Source: Pectinophora gossypiella
Lineage: Eukaryota > Arthropoda > Insecta > Lepidoptera > Gelechiidae
Assembly (NCBI RefSeq): GCF_024362695.1
Contig: NW_026063248.1
Location: 248,001-312,000, forward strand
Direction of reading: 5' to 3'
DNA: 64,000 nt
Positions 51,720-62,341 of the stretch are shown piece after piece (position 1 is the first letter of the stretch; every line of letters begins with the position of its first letter). A model generated the notes under the pieces. That model saw only the letters and a list, made by a program, of their open reading frames with translations, did no database searches and had not been told where the DNA came from. The translations under genes and the position numbers were made by a program.

Positions 51720-52305
51720 GAGTTCCAGTTATCTCGCAAATGTGCCGAAGCTGAAGGGTCGCGAAAACTTCGACGATTGGGCGTTCGCAGTTGAGAATTT
51801 GCTTATATTGGAGGGCGCGGACAGTTTCCTAAAGCAAGAAGGAACGGGCGATGCAGCGGCGGCCGATGTAAAGGCGCGCGCTAAGATGATTTTCTTCTTT
51901 TTTTGACGTTCTTTGTTCGACATACATACATACATAAACTCACGCCCGTTATCCCTAATGGGGTGGACAGAGCCACAAGTAATCAAAGACAACTTGCAGC
52001 CACTGTTGATACGATGTCGTAAGCTGGATATGATGAACCGTGTCTTTGTTCGACGATTCAGGATTTTCTCGGAAGATTACGTTGCTTCGTCATCTGATTT
52101 CTATAGGGTTAGAAAATTGTGAGAATATGACGAATTATGTAACACAAATAGTTGAAACGTCTCAACGTTTGAGCGGAACAGGATTCGCTATCAATGATGA
52201 ATGGGTTGGTTCATTATTACTTGCCGGATTACCAGAGCGATTTATGCCTATAATCATGGCCATAGAACATAGTGTCGAAGTAGCTTGGAACCAGGTTAGT
52301 TGATT
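51720..52305 (+). pseudogene. Ty1/copia Gag fragment, interrupted by a SINE-like insertion
   Basis: The first part (51718-51900) encodes VPKLKGRENFDDWAFAVENL, the start of copia Gag. A SINE-like piece (about 51917-52015) interrupts it. The second part (about 52060-52290, with a frame change) encodes LENCENMTNYVTQIV and WVGSLLLAGLPERF, the capsid core. Nothing of protease, integrase or RT follows, so this is a 5' remnant. Confidence 0.75.
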
Positions 52306-52940
52306 TTCAATTGCAATCGGTCTCCACAATTTCGAATCAGTTATTGGGCATTCATTTTATTGGCAAAAGAAGATTTAGAATGCCCAATAACTACCTACTG
52401 ATAATAATAATAAATAAGCATAATTATTATGAGCATAAAAACTATACTCCGTATAAGAAAAGTTTTGGCACAACTTTGAACATTTTCGAAAATTACTTTT
52501 CCTTGGCTGCATTTGGTTCATGATTGTGACTTTTTATATTTTTTGACACTACTTCATGCTGTTGGTCATCATTCAGTATATACTTTTCGTGTATAAGATA
52601 AACATGCTAGCGGCGTAGGAGTGGCCCAAGGGCCACCCCCGCCGCACCGTAACCTACTGTTATGCCTTGTAAAAATTATGACAAAACACTATTATTCTAA
52701 AAAAGAATTATAGATACCTATTTATATGCGAACCAAATTTATACCAACAAATATTAGTCCAAAAATAAGTTATACCTAACAAAGCAGTATTCCTAAATGT
52801 TATTATGGGAAAGTACTATAATGCTAAAAAACGTTATGCAAAAAGGATTATGATAATTAAAATTATGACAAAAACATTTCTGCATTTTTAGAGAATCCCC
52901 TTATCAAGTTCTTATACAAAGTTTAATGGTTTTATCTTTT
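52306..52940. other. Non-coding remnant sequence
   Basis: It contains an inverted pair ttattgggcattc / gaatgcccaataa at about 52340-52401 and a small GC island at about 52605-52660. No gene is seen. Confidence 0.45.
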
Positions 52941-53174
52941 AAAATATCCCATACAAACTTTCAACCCCTATTTCAATCTCTTCATACATTTTTTTCGCAA
53001 TAAAAGGTAGCCTATGTTCTTTCTCAGGGTCTAAAGATTGTCTGTGCCAAATTTAATCAAAATCGGTTGAGAGGTTTAAGGGGGAAAGCGTAACAGACAG
53101 ATAGACAGAGTTACTTTCGCATTTATAATATTAGTAAGGATTATTTTCCCTCGTCTATCTATACTTATAATAAA

Positions 53175-55382
53175 CTAGCTTTTGCCCGCGACTTCGTCCG
53201 CGTGGCGTGTTATATAAGAGAGAGATCTTTGTGTGTGTGGGAGTGCATACTTATGCAGTTTAGATTTTTTCATAAGTACATTTTTTTTTTCCCAATAACT
53301 CCCATTTTTCAAAATACAGCCAAAAATAAACTTTATATTTACTAAGGTATGCATGCATGCTAGATTGAATCAATTGATTGAATTGTTTTTTTTTAATTGA
53401 TTGTTCATTGAGTTTTAATTTTAATACACACTTCCTCTCTTCCCTTCAACGTTGCTGTGCCCTACAGGGTCCATGTTTTAGTTCCTATGCCTATGTAACA
53501 CCCCATTGTACTACATGGAATGCAATAAATAATTTAATTGAATTGAATTGAAAATATCTATCTTACGCGGTTTCGATTTTTTCATACAAATGTTTTTTTC
53601 CCACTAACTCCCGTTTCCGTGGTAATTTTGCAATATCCTGTTGCAACTAAGCTTTAAGTTAACTAAGGTACCTGCATGCCAAATTTCAAGCGTCTAACTT
53701 AAGCGGTTTAGATTTTTCATACAAAAAGATTTTCCCGCTAATTTCCGTTCCCGTGGGAATTCCGGGAATTCCTTTCTTAGTGCACCTCTACGGTACCTAA
53801 GCTATGTCCCTTCCAAATTTCAAATGCCTACGTTTAGCCGTTCAGGCTATGCGTTGATATGTCAGTCACTGAGTCAGTCAGTTTCTCCTTTTATTAAGAT
53901 TTGATTTTTTCATACAAATGTTTTTTCCCGCTAACTACCGTTCCCGTAGGAATTTTGTAATATCCTGTTGCAACTAAGCTTTAAGTTTACTAAAGTACCT
54001 GCATGCCAAATTTCAAACGTCTAACTTGAGTGGTTTAGATTTTTCATACAAAAGGATTTTCGGGAATTCCTTTCTTAGTGCACCTCTACGGTATCTAAGG
54101 TACCTGCATGCCAAATTTCAATTGTCTAACTTGAGTGGTTTAGATTTTTCATACAAAAGGATTTTCCCGCTAATTCCCGTACCTGTATGAAAAATTTCAA
54201 ACATCTAACTTGAATGGTTTAGATTTTTCATACAAAAGGATTTCCCCGCTAATTCCCGTTCCCGTGAGAATTTTGGGAATTCCTTTCTTAGTGCACCTCT
54301 ACGGTACCTATGGTACCTGCATGCCAAATTTCAAACGTCTAACTTGAGTGGTTTTGATTTTTCATACAAAAGGATTTTCCCGCTAATTCCCGTTCTCGTG
54401 GGAATTTCGGGAATTCCTTTCTTAATGCACCTCTACGGTACCTAAGGTACCTGCATGACAAATTTCAAACGTCTAACTTGAGTGGTTTAGATTTTTCATA
54501 CAAAAGGATTTTCTTGCTAATTCCCGTTCTCGTGGGAATTTCGGGAATTCCTTTCTTAGTGCACCTCTACGGTACTTAAGGTATCTGCATGCCAAATTTC
54601 AAACGTCTAACTTGAGTGGTTTAGATTTTTCTTCCAAAAGGATTTTCCCGCTAATTCCCGTTCCCGTAAGAATTTCGGAAATTCCTTTCTTAGTACACCT
54701 CTACGGTATCTAAGGTACCTGCATGCTAAATTTCAAACGTCTAACTTGAGTGGTTTAGATTTTTCATACAAAAGGATTTTCCCGCTAATTCCCGTTCCCG
54801 TAGGATTTTTGGGAATTCCTTTCTTAGTACACCTCTACGGTATCTAAGGTACCTGCATGACAAATTTCAAACATCTAACTTGAATGGTTTAGATTTTTCA
54901 TACAAAAGGATTTTCCCGCTAATTCCCGTTCTCGTGGGAATTTCGGGAATTCCTTTCTTAATGCACCTCTACGGTACCTAAGGTACCTGCATGACAAATT
55001 TCAAACGTCTAACTTGAGTGGTTTAGATTTTTCATACAAAAGGATTTTCTTGCTAATTCCCGTTCCCGTGGGAATTTCGGGAATTCCTTTCTTAGTACAC
55101 CTCTACGGTATCTAAGGTACCTGCATGACAAATTTCAAACGTCTAACTTGAGTGGTTTAGATTTTTCATACAAAAGGATTTTCCCGCTAATTCCTGTTCC
55201 CGTAGGATTTTCGGAAATTCCTTTCTTAGTGCACCTCTACGGTATCTAAGGTACCTGCATGCCAAATTTCAAACGTCTAACTTGAGTGGTTTAGATTTTT
55301 CATACAAAAGAATTTCCCTTCACTACTCTGCTCCTATTGATTGTAGCGTGATGAAAAGTCTACAGATTTATTATAAGTATAG
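53175..55382 (-). mobile_element. Helitron H4, inserted in Helitron H3
   Basis: Reverse orientation, from ctag at 53175 to its TC start at 55381-55382. It is inserted exactly at an A|T of the H3 start. The microsatellite part after its first ~25 bases is deleted. It holds about ten 134-bp units between 54000 and 55310. Confidence 0.85.
53990..55310 (-). repeat. 134-bp tandem repeat array in Helitron H4 (about 10 copies)
   Basis: The same unit in inverse orientation. Early units near 54060-54240 are shortened. Confidence 0.85.
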
Positions 55383-55644
55383 ATCTGTAGAGAGGTCAAT
55401 TCTGTACATTAAATATTTTTTCAAAATAACTATCAGGGGGTGATAAGTGGTCGATACTGATGCCAAAAATGCAATCAGTAAAATTTTTGTCTGTCTGTCT
55501 GTCTGTCTGTATGTTCCTTATAGAAACAAAAACTACTGGACGGATTTTAATGAAACTTAGTACAATTATTCTTCACACTCCTGGACAGGTTATAGTATAC
55601 TTTTCATCACGCTACAATCAATAGGAGCAGAGTAGTGAAGGGAA

Positions 55645-56770
55645 ATTCTTTTGTATGAAAAATCTAAACCACTCAAGTTAGACGTTTGAAATTTGGCATG
55701 CAGGTACCTTGGATACCGTAGAGGTGCACTAAGAAAGGAATTCCCGAAAATCCTACGGGAACGGGAATTAGCGGGAAAATCCTTTTGTATGAAAAATCTA
55801 AACCACTCAAGTTAGACGTTTGAAATTTGGCATGCAGGTACCTTAGATACCGTAGAGGTGCACTAAGAAAGGAATTCCCGAAATTCCTACGAGAACGGGA
55901 ATTAGCAAGAAAATCCTTTTGTATGAAAAATCTAAACCACTCAAGTTAGACGTTTGAAATTTGGCATGCAGGTACCTTAGGTACCGTAGAGGTGCATTAA
56001 GAAAGGAATTCCCGAAATTCCCACGAGAACGGGAATTAGCGGGAAAATCCTTTTGTATGAAAAATCTAAACCATTCAAGTTAGATGTTTGAAATTTGTCA
56101 TGCAGGTACCTTAGATACCGTAGAGGTGTACTAAGAAAGGAATTCCCGAAATTCCCACGGGAACGGGAATTAGCGGGAAAATCCTTTTGTATGAAAAATC
56201 AAAACCACTCAAGTTAGACGTTTGAAATTTGGCATGCAGGTACCATAGGTACCGTAGAGGTGCACTAAGAAAGGAATTCCCAAAATTCTCACGGGAACGG
56301 GAATTAGCGGGAAAATCCTTTTGTATGAAAAATCTAAACCATTCAAGTTAGATGTTTGAAATTTGTCATGCAGGTACCTTAGATACCGTAGAGGTGTACT
56401 AAGAAAGGAATTCCCGAAATTCCCACGGGAACGGGAATTAGCGGGAAAATCCTTTTGTATGAAAAATCTAAACCACTCAAGTTAGACGTTTGAAATTTGG
56501 CATGCAGATACCTTAAGTACCGTAGAGGTGCACTAAGAAAGGAATTCCCGAAATTCTCACGAGAACGGGAATTAGCAAGAAAATCCTTTTGTATGAAAAA
56601 TCTAAACCACTCAAGTTAGACGTTTGAAATTTGTCATGCAGGTACCTTAGGTACCGTAGAGGTGCATTAAGAAAGGAATTCCCGAAATTCCCACGAGAAC
56701 GGGAATTAGCGGGAAAATCCTTTTGTATGAAAAATCAAAACCACTCAAGTTAGACGTTTGAAATTTGGCA
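55645..56770 (+). repeat. 134-bp tandem repeat array in Helitron H3 (about 8 copies)
   Basis: The same unit as in H1, H2 and H4, with aaccactcaagttagacgtt at 134-bp spacing. Confidence 0.88.
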
Positions 56771-57469
56771 TGCAGGTACCTTAGTTAACTTAAAGCTTAG
56801 TTGCAACAGGATATTGCAAAATTACCACGGAAACGGGAGTTAGTGGGAAAAAAACATTTGTATGAAAAAATCGAAACCGCGTAAGATAGATATTTTCAAT
56901 TCAATTCAATTAAATTATTTATTGCATTCCATGTAGTACAATGGGGTGTTACATAGGCATAGGAACTAAAACATGGACCCTGTAGGGCACAGCAACGTTG
57001 AAGGGAAGAGAGGAAGTGTGTATTAAAATTAAAACTCAATGAACAATCAATTAAAAAAAAACAATTCAATCAATTGATTCAATCTAGCATGCATGCATAC
57101 CTTAATAAATATAAAGTTTATTTTTGGCTGTATTTTGAAAAATGGGAGTTATTGGGAAAAAAAAAATGTACTTATGAAAAAATCTAAACTGCATAAGTAT
57201 GCACTCCCACACACACAAAGATCTCTCTCTTATATAACACGCCACGCGGACGAAGTCGCGGGCAAAAGCTAGTTTAAAAAAAAAAAAATATCTGTACGGG
57301 ACTGTAGACCGCACGCTATGTTCTATGGGATGCTGGTTCTAAATAAAAACAACTATTTAAAATTTGTTTCTGTACATTTGTGTCTGTACCTAAGCTATGT
57401 TGTGTAAGGTCCTATTGCGACCTTCCTAAAAATAAACCTCGAGTTGCGAGGTGTGCGAATTGTGTGTTT

Positions 57470-59200
57470 TTTCGACGCCGCACAGTGTCGCGAGCCCATA
57501 CAAAAGTTTACGAAAAATATTTAGATAATAATTTTGCAACATGTTGTGGATATTTAGTGTTTTAATAATAAAATAATATTAAAAAAAGCTTTTTGCGATG
57601 GAAGTTAGATAAAAAAAATTCTATTTTTAGCCACAATTTTTTTTTTAATAATAGGGTTCTAAAATAAATAATCGATAATATCTTCATCAATTTGTTTTTG
57701 CTGTATGTTACGCATTTTGTTACGAATAGATGATATTAAAGGGTCTGATGTTATAAGTATCATGACCATTAAATCTTTGTTACATTTTTCTCTAGAAGAT
57801 TTACGCGTGTGATGCTTGCGTAAAAATTCTCGAGTCTTTATGTCTGCCTTCTAAGGCATCTTCAGAAAGTTGACCAACAGGCAACGGCAAAGATTAAATT
57901 ACTTCAGCTCCATGAATGAGAACCTTATGTATGGACATCGGCACGTAATACCAAGAATACAAACTCATGTATAGGGTTTTAGTCTCAGCAAGTAACTCTT
58001 TGAATTTTTCTAAATTGTTTTTTTTTTTGCCACTTGACAATATTCTGTTAATCATAGAAAACTTGACGATTAGATTTTTATCAACTCCTGTGATTTCAGA
58101 GTTTAGTTCTGGATGTCTAAAGAATGTCCGAGCAGTATTACCGTCATTTGTCGACCCATATTCGGGCTTAGGCTTGTCAACGAGAAGACCCATTTTTTCT
58201 TTAAACTCATTTTGTATCCTTTTTTTATTATTTTAAATGTTAATTCGGCAAATGTTAATTCACTGGGATCTCTGCCTTCTACTAAGTCTGCAACTCTCCG
58301 CTTCTAAGAAGCTAGATTTAGTTCGTTGAAGTCCTTGCATGGCCTTCCTCGTTTTGAACTATGAACCTGTGATGTGTCTATGGATTGTTTACTACGTAGG
58401 TAGCTAATATCGTCTTCTCTTAACTTAAAAGCATTGTTGAGAAAGGCACTATATTTTTTTCTTAATGTTACGTATTTCACTTCTGTAAGATACTCTCCAA
58501 TAATTAGCTACATTTAAACAAAACAGTCACTGACTTTCGGATACTTGACTGAATATAGACAGGAGATTCTTCTAATTCGTAAACCTCCAAAACATACTTG
58601 AATAGTGGCGGAATTTTGCTTGTTGGGTCAGCTTGGAGCCACTTCTCAAACAATTCATTATTTAGTAGCTGGTGACCTATTGTAAACAAAAGTTAATAAA
58701 TCAAGAATGTGCAAACAAAAGCAGATCAAACTTTGTCAACAGTAAATATACACTATAGGCTATACAATATCAAAAAATTATCGACATGATTTGACATGAT
58801 TTTTTTTAAATGCATCTCGAACCTAAAATTAATTCTTTTTTTGCCAAAACTAAGAAATGGTGAAATCTTACTCATTGCTTCCGAGAATTTTGCACTTTGA
58901 TCACTTAGTAGATCAGTATAAACACCAATTAATAAAATAATAACAATAAAACAATTGAAATCCAACTAATACCTCAACAAAACAACCACCGAACACAGTA
59001 AAAATTCGTTGAACAATTTTATGATACGTCAACATATCAATTAATGAAGCTATTTTTCTAAAGATTATAGAAGATACATCGATTAAAATATTAAACTTGT
59101 GTACTATGGGTATTTGAGATAGTGTTACCATAATTAGAATATCCATTTTTTTAAAACGATAATTTTGATTTTTCGTAAAGGGACGCGACACTGTGCGCCG
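57470..59200 (-). mobile_element. Decayed DNA-transposon-like unit with inverted terminal segments
   Basis: gccgcacagtgtcgcg and tttacgaaaaat at 57476-57518 recur in inverse at 59168-59197. Between them lies a decayed minus-strand gene (57660-58690). The outer borders are not defined. Confidence 0.5.
57660..58690 (-). pseudogene. Decayed conserved transposon-associated gene of unknown class
   Basis: Pieces in minus-strand order are: WLQADPTSKIPPLF; then after a stop YLTEVKYVTLRKKYSAFL and SKRGRPCKDF; then GSTNDGNTARTFFRHPE, SEITGVDKNLIV and YVPMSIHKVLIHG (to 57894); then after another stop LPVGQLSEDALEGRHK and SSREKCNKDLMVMILITSDP. I recognise the order as a protein family often annotated as uncharacterised in insect and cnidarian repeats. 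I do not know its function. At least two stops and frame changes inactivate it. Confidence 0.55.
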
Positions 59201-59476
59201 TCTTGCCCCAGTCATATACGATTTTACGGTTCGCAAATAGTGGGCCTTGCGCGCATTAAGACGAGACGGCGCCGCGAATGAGGTGAGTGTAATTTTATTG
59301 GAAAAATAATAATATCACATACAATCGTTATCACAATATTTTCTTAACTATACTTATTTAACTATCTATATCTTTATTTCAAAATCTAAGCTATTTACAA
59401 TAATTTGTTAAACTATGAGATCGTTCTGGGCGTCGTCCGGCACATTCCTCCCGCCGTATGTTGACGGCGCTGGAGT
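59201..59476. other. Non-coding remnant
   Basis: AT-rich sequence downstream of the Gag fragment. No gene is seen. Confidence 0.4.
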
Positions 59477-59935
59477 CTACGTCGACATACTCCTTCTTCT
59501 GTTGTGCGGGCGGCGTCCCTCTACTCCTTCTTCAAGCTCCCATGCGCATGGAGGGTGGCATTTGCGAGCCTCTGCTCCGAATTTTTTGTGGTAGTAGCAG
59601 ATTGTCGCGTCGGAAGTGAAGTAGTCCCGAGAGTATGGAGAGCCTCGAAGTTGGCTCGCTCTCAGGTAGATGATCTCCCTCTCCAATTGTTCTATTTTCC
59701 GTTGGAGATCGCGTGGAAAATTCGTCGATTCTGTTTGCGTTGCGCGGGAGCGGACGCGAGGGCCGAGGTAGCGGCGCGGCGGCGGGGGGGCGGAGCAAAT
59801 TCGGACGGCCTCTTCTGTTGTTTTCTTGGCCGCTTCGATTGTTTTCCCCAACGTCTTCATGTTCTGCTCCATCACTCGCGCCGCCTCTTCGAAGGTTGTA
59901 TCAGGCTCCATGTTGTGTTTGGTTGGAGCGGTTAC
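59477..59935 (-). pseudogene. Ty3/gypsy (CsRn1/Kabuki-like) Gag fragment
   Basis: The minus-strand frame has a helical Gag start (MEPDTTFEEAARVMEQNMKT) and a CHCC-type motif, CYYHKKFGAEARKCHPPC, typical of CsRn1-clade Gag. It stops at 59477 with no protease or pol. Upstream the same frame is open through the 3' part of gag-only copy 2, so the reading frame to 60109 is a chimera of two elements. Confidence 0.65.
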
Positions 59936-60004
59936 TTGTTGAGCGGAGATGTTACTCGTGCCGTGGCTGAGCGAGTTGTGTGGCGGCTCGTGTGGTTTCT
60001 TCTC

Positions 60005-60025
60005 GTCGCGGGCGAAGCCCGCGAC
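60005..60025 (-). repeat. Perfect 9-bp hairpin at the 3' end of gag-only copy 2
   Basis: gtcgcgggc and gcccgcgac flank a 3-base loop. It is part of the hairpin array; copy 1 has a different, weaker sequence here. Confidence 0.6.
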
Positions 60026-60418
60026 GGGGAGACATTCACAGGGCGTAGCCCCTCTAATGTGGCGGCAGTCGCCGCCCGCAGAAACGGGCGTGGCACGGGG
60101 TTGGGACACGGCGGGCGAGAACGCCCCTCCGTGAGCCCGATGTTACGTCCGTGGTGCCGCCAGCGAGGTCGAGCCCACCGGGTGGTTCCCCGTTGGGGGA
60201 GGCCCAGTGAGCGCCCGTCAGCTGGCGGTGGTGTCGCGTCCGGTGAGCTGCTCCGTCGCCGGGGCAGCTGGTGTCAAGTCGGCTGGAGGGGGGGAGAGGA
60301 CTGCTTCCACTGCCACTGGAAGCGTCAACTCATCCCCCGTGGGGGTGGCCACAATCCTGACTACTCGACGGGGAGTAGTGGATGTGGGCAGCCCCGGTCC
60401 AGTCCGATGTCCGAGAGG

Positions 60419-62123
60419 TCAGTGCCCACCAGTGAGTTGGCCCAGCAGTGATGCCAGGCCTCCCACGATGATGGGCACAGGGTCAATCCGTGAGCGGATG
60501 GCAGCGAGGACGTTGTGCAGCAGTTGGATCGTCTGCTCCAGCACTTCCAGTTTCTCACTGAATGGGGCCGATGGTTCCTCCACTTGGGGCTTCGCCTTCT
60601 TCCCCCCCCTGGGAGGGGCGGCGACCGCTTGGTTCGGCGTCGGTGTCGGCTGCGGCTCGACAGTGATGGAGGCTGCAGGGGCAGGCTTTGCCCTCGCGCG
60701 GATGCGCTTCGGCCTGCGCGGCTTGGGCCCGTCTGGGCCGTTCGCCGCGGCCATAAGCGAGCTCCGCGCGGTCGGCTCGCTGCTGGGGTCCACTGTTGAG
60801 GGTGGAGGTGGCAGTGGGGCTCTTCTTGCTGTGGTCATAGGCGCGGTTCCCGCCTTCGTGTTCCGCAGCTCGCGCAACTTGACCGGGCAAGAAGGGCTGT
60901 TGGCCGGGTGTCCCCCCCCCGCAGTTACAGCAGGTGGCTGGAACCTCCCGGGGTCGCAGGCAGTCTTTGGCCGCATGGCTTTCGCCACAGCGAACACAGG
61001 CCATCGGGCGATGGCAATTGTCGCTGCTGTGGCGAAACTGTTGGCAGCGGTGGCATTGGGAGGGCCCCTTGCGTCCTCTCCATGCCTCAACTTTCACACC
61101 GGGCATGCACAGCAGCTCGGTGGTCTCATAGATGGTGTGGAAGTCTTTGGTCCTCTTGATCTCCACAAAGAAGATGCAGCCTCTTTTGCCCTGGATGGGC
61201 CGAACGTATTCCGGGAAGAAGCCGCGGTTGCGCAGCTCCTCCTCCAGGTCGGTGGGGTTGGTGTCCGTGGGCAATCCGAGAATCGCCAGCTTCAGCGAGC
61301 GCTCCGCCGGGGGGGCGTACGCGAACCAGGAAAGTCCCGTAGCTCTCTCCAGGGTGGTGAGGTACCGCTGGTAGAGCCGGAACTCTTCCTCGGTCCTCGC
61401 CAGGAAGCGTACGCCCTTCCCGTACGGGCGCGCATTCGGGACGTGGCCCAACATCTCCCGCAGCTGGCGGAAGTGGTGCGGCCAGTTCGGCAGCTGGTCC
61501 ACCACTATGGGTGGGATTTTTCTGCTCGCGGGAGCGAGCGGCGGCTGCTGGGTGGTCTTCTTCGACGGCGGCGATGGCGTGGGCGTCGTCCGGAGGGACG
61601 GGCGCGGTGGCGCGTGCGGCGGCGAAGCCGGATTGGTGTTTAACACCGCCGCGTATGATCGCGGCGGTGTTGTCTCCGTGTCCGGCCTGGACATGGAGGG
61701 CGGCGAGAAGGGGTTTGTGGGCGCGAAGGTAAAGGTACGCGGCGGCGTTGTCTCCATGTCCAGTGAGGGCATGGAGAGTGCAACGGGCGGGCTGACCCTC
61801 GTGCGGAGTTGCGGCGGGGGCCGCTCCGGCGGCGTGGCAGTCCTCTTTGCCGCGGCCTCTGTTCCCGGAAGTTGGGGCAGGGGCAGCGGGAAAGCGGGCG
61901 GCCGGTAGGTTGCGCCACTGAATGGCGGTATGGTGGACGGCGTCATGGCTACCATTGCAGCGGTAGCGTGGGTTAGGGAAGCGCAGGTGCGCACAAATAC
62001 GCGCGACCTGCGCTTCGTTATTCCGGGCGTTGGGGGAGCCATGCTCACCCCGTTACGGCTAGGGCGCGGTGTGTGGCTGTGGCTGTCAGCGTGCGAAGCT
62101 TGGCGGTCCGCCTGGCAGAGCAC
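60419..62123 (-). pseudogene. Gag-like protein with PRE_C2HC region and CCHC knuckles, copy 2 (frameshifted)
   Basis: The frame from 62123 matches copy 1 through the Pro-rich part, the RRM-like part, PRE_C2HC and the first two zinc knuckles (CHRCQQFRHSSDNC, CVRCGESHAAKDC). It then leaves the homologous frame at a run of nine C on the plus strand (60913-60921), within the third knuckle. The homologous C-terminus continues in another frame to 60419. One homopolymer length change explains this. Confidence 0.75.
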
Positions 62124-62341
62124 GCGCTACCGCTCCCTCCCCGGTGAGACCCGCTGGTGGGAGGCCGGGGGTTGGTAGGAGCAGTAACGGTGATACCGTT
62201 TGGTACCGCGGAATCAGGAGGGTATTTTGGTAAAAATACCCCCCCCCTGCTTCTCTCCGTCTAAGGCAGCTCGTGTGGGTAGACGTTCGATTAGGCTTCC
62301 GAGCACAAGCTAACAGCAGCGATCCTGTGGCGGCTCGGCGC

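Larger units (their letters stand above)
50985..53136. mobile_element. Unit bounded by ~190-bp inverted arms ending in TACTAAT / ATTAGTA
   Basis: The left arm (50985-51173) and the inverse right arm (52941-53136) share gaaagtaactctgtctgtct and tttgaaagtttgtatgggat. Enclosed are LINE and copia remnants. Either a TIR element with nested insertions or two oppositely oriented tails of one SINE/MITE family. Confidence 0.55.
53158..57272 (+). mobile_element. Helitron H3, carrying a second Helitron near its 5' end
   Basis: The first 17 bases of the Helitron start (53158-53174) are separated from the rest (55383-57272) by an oppositely oriented copy. It ends GCAAAAGCTAG before T, with the same terminal hairpin as H1. 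An A precedes 53158. It contains (CTGT)n and about eight 134-bp units. Confidence 0.85.
59990..62341 (-). mobile_element. Gag-only non-LTR-like element, copy 2
   Basis: Homologous to 47503-49860 in the 5' region, the gag-like frame and the 3' hairpin region. The copies diverge just after cgagaagaaacc. No ORF2 here either. It begins only 23 bp after the stop of the BEL-3 integrase. Confidence 0.65.

Noticed and set aside
53158..57272. Inverted Helitron dimer as a transposition intermediate
   Set aside because: The 17 bases missing from the right-hand copy are found on the far left at an A|T site, so a nested insertion explains it more simply.
57380..57565. Cys-rich 61-codon frame that could be a THAP-type zinc finger
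   Set aside because: The Cys/His spacing does not fit THAP, and part of the frame is just the inverted terminal segment.
60207..61643. 478-codon plus-strand frame opposite gag-only copy 2
   Set aside because: It is the antisense shadow of the conserved gag-like gene; the zinc knuckles are on the minus strand.
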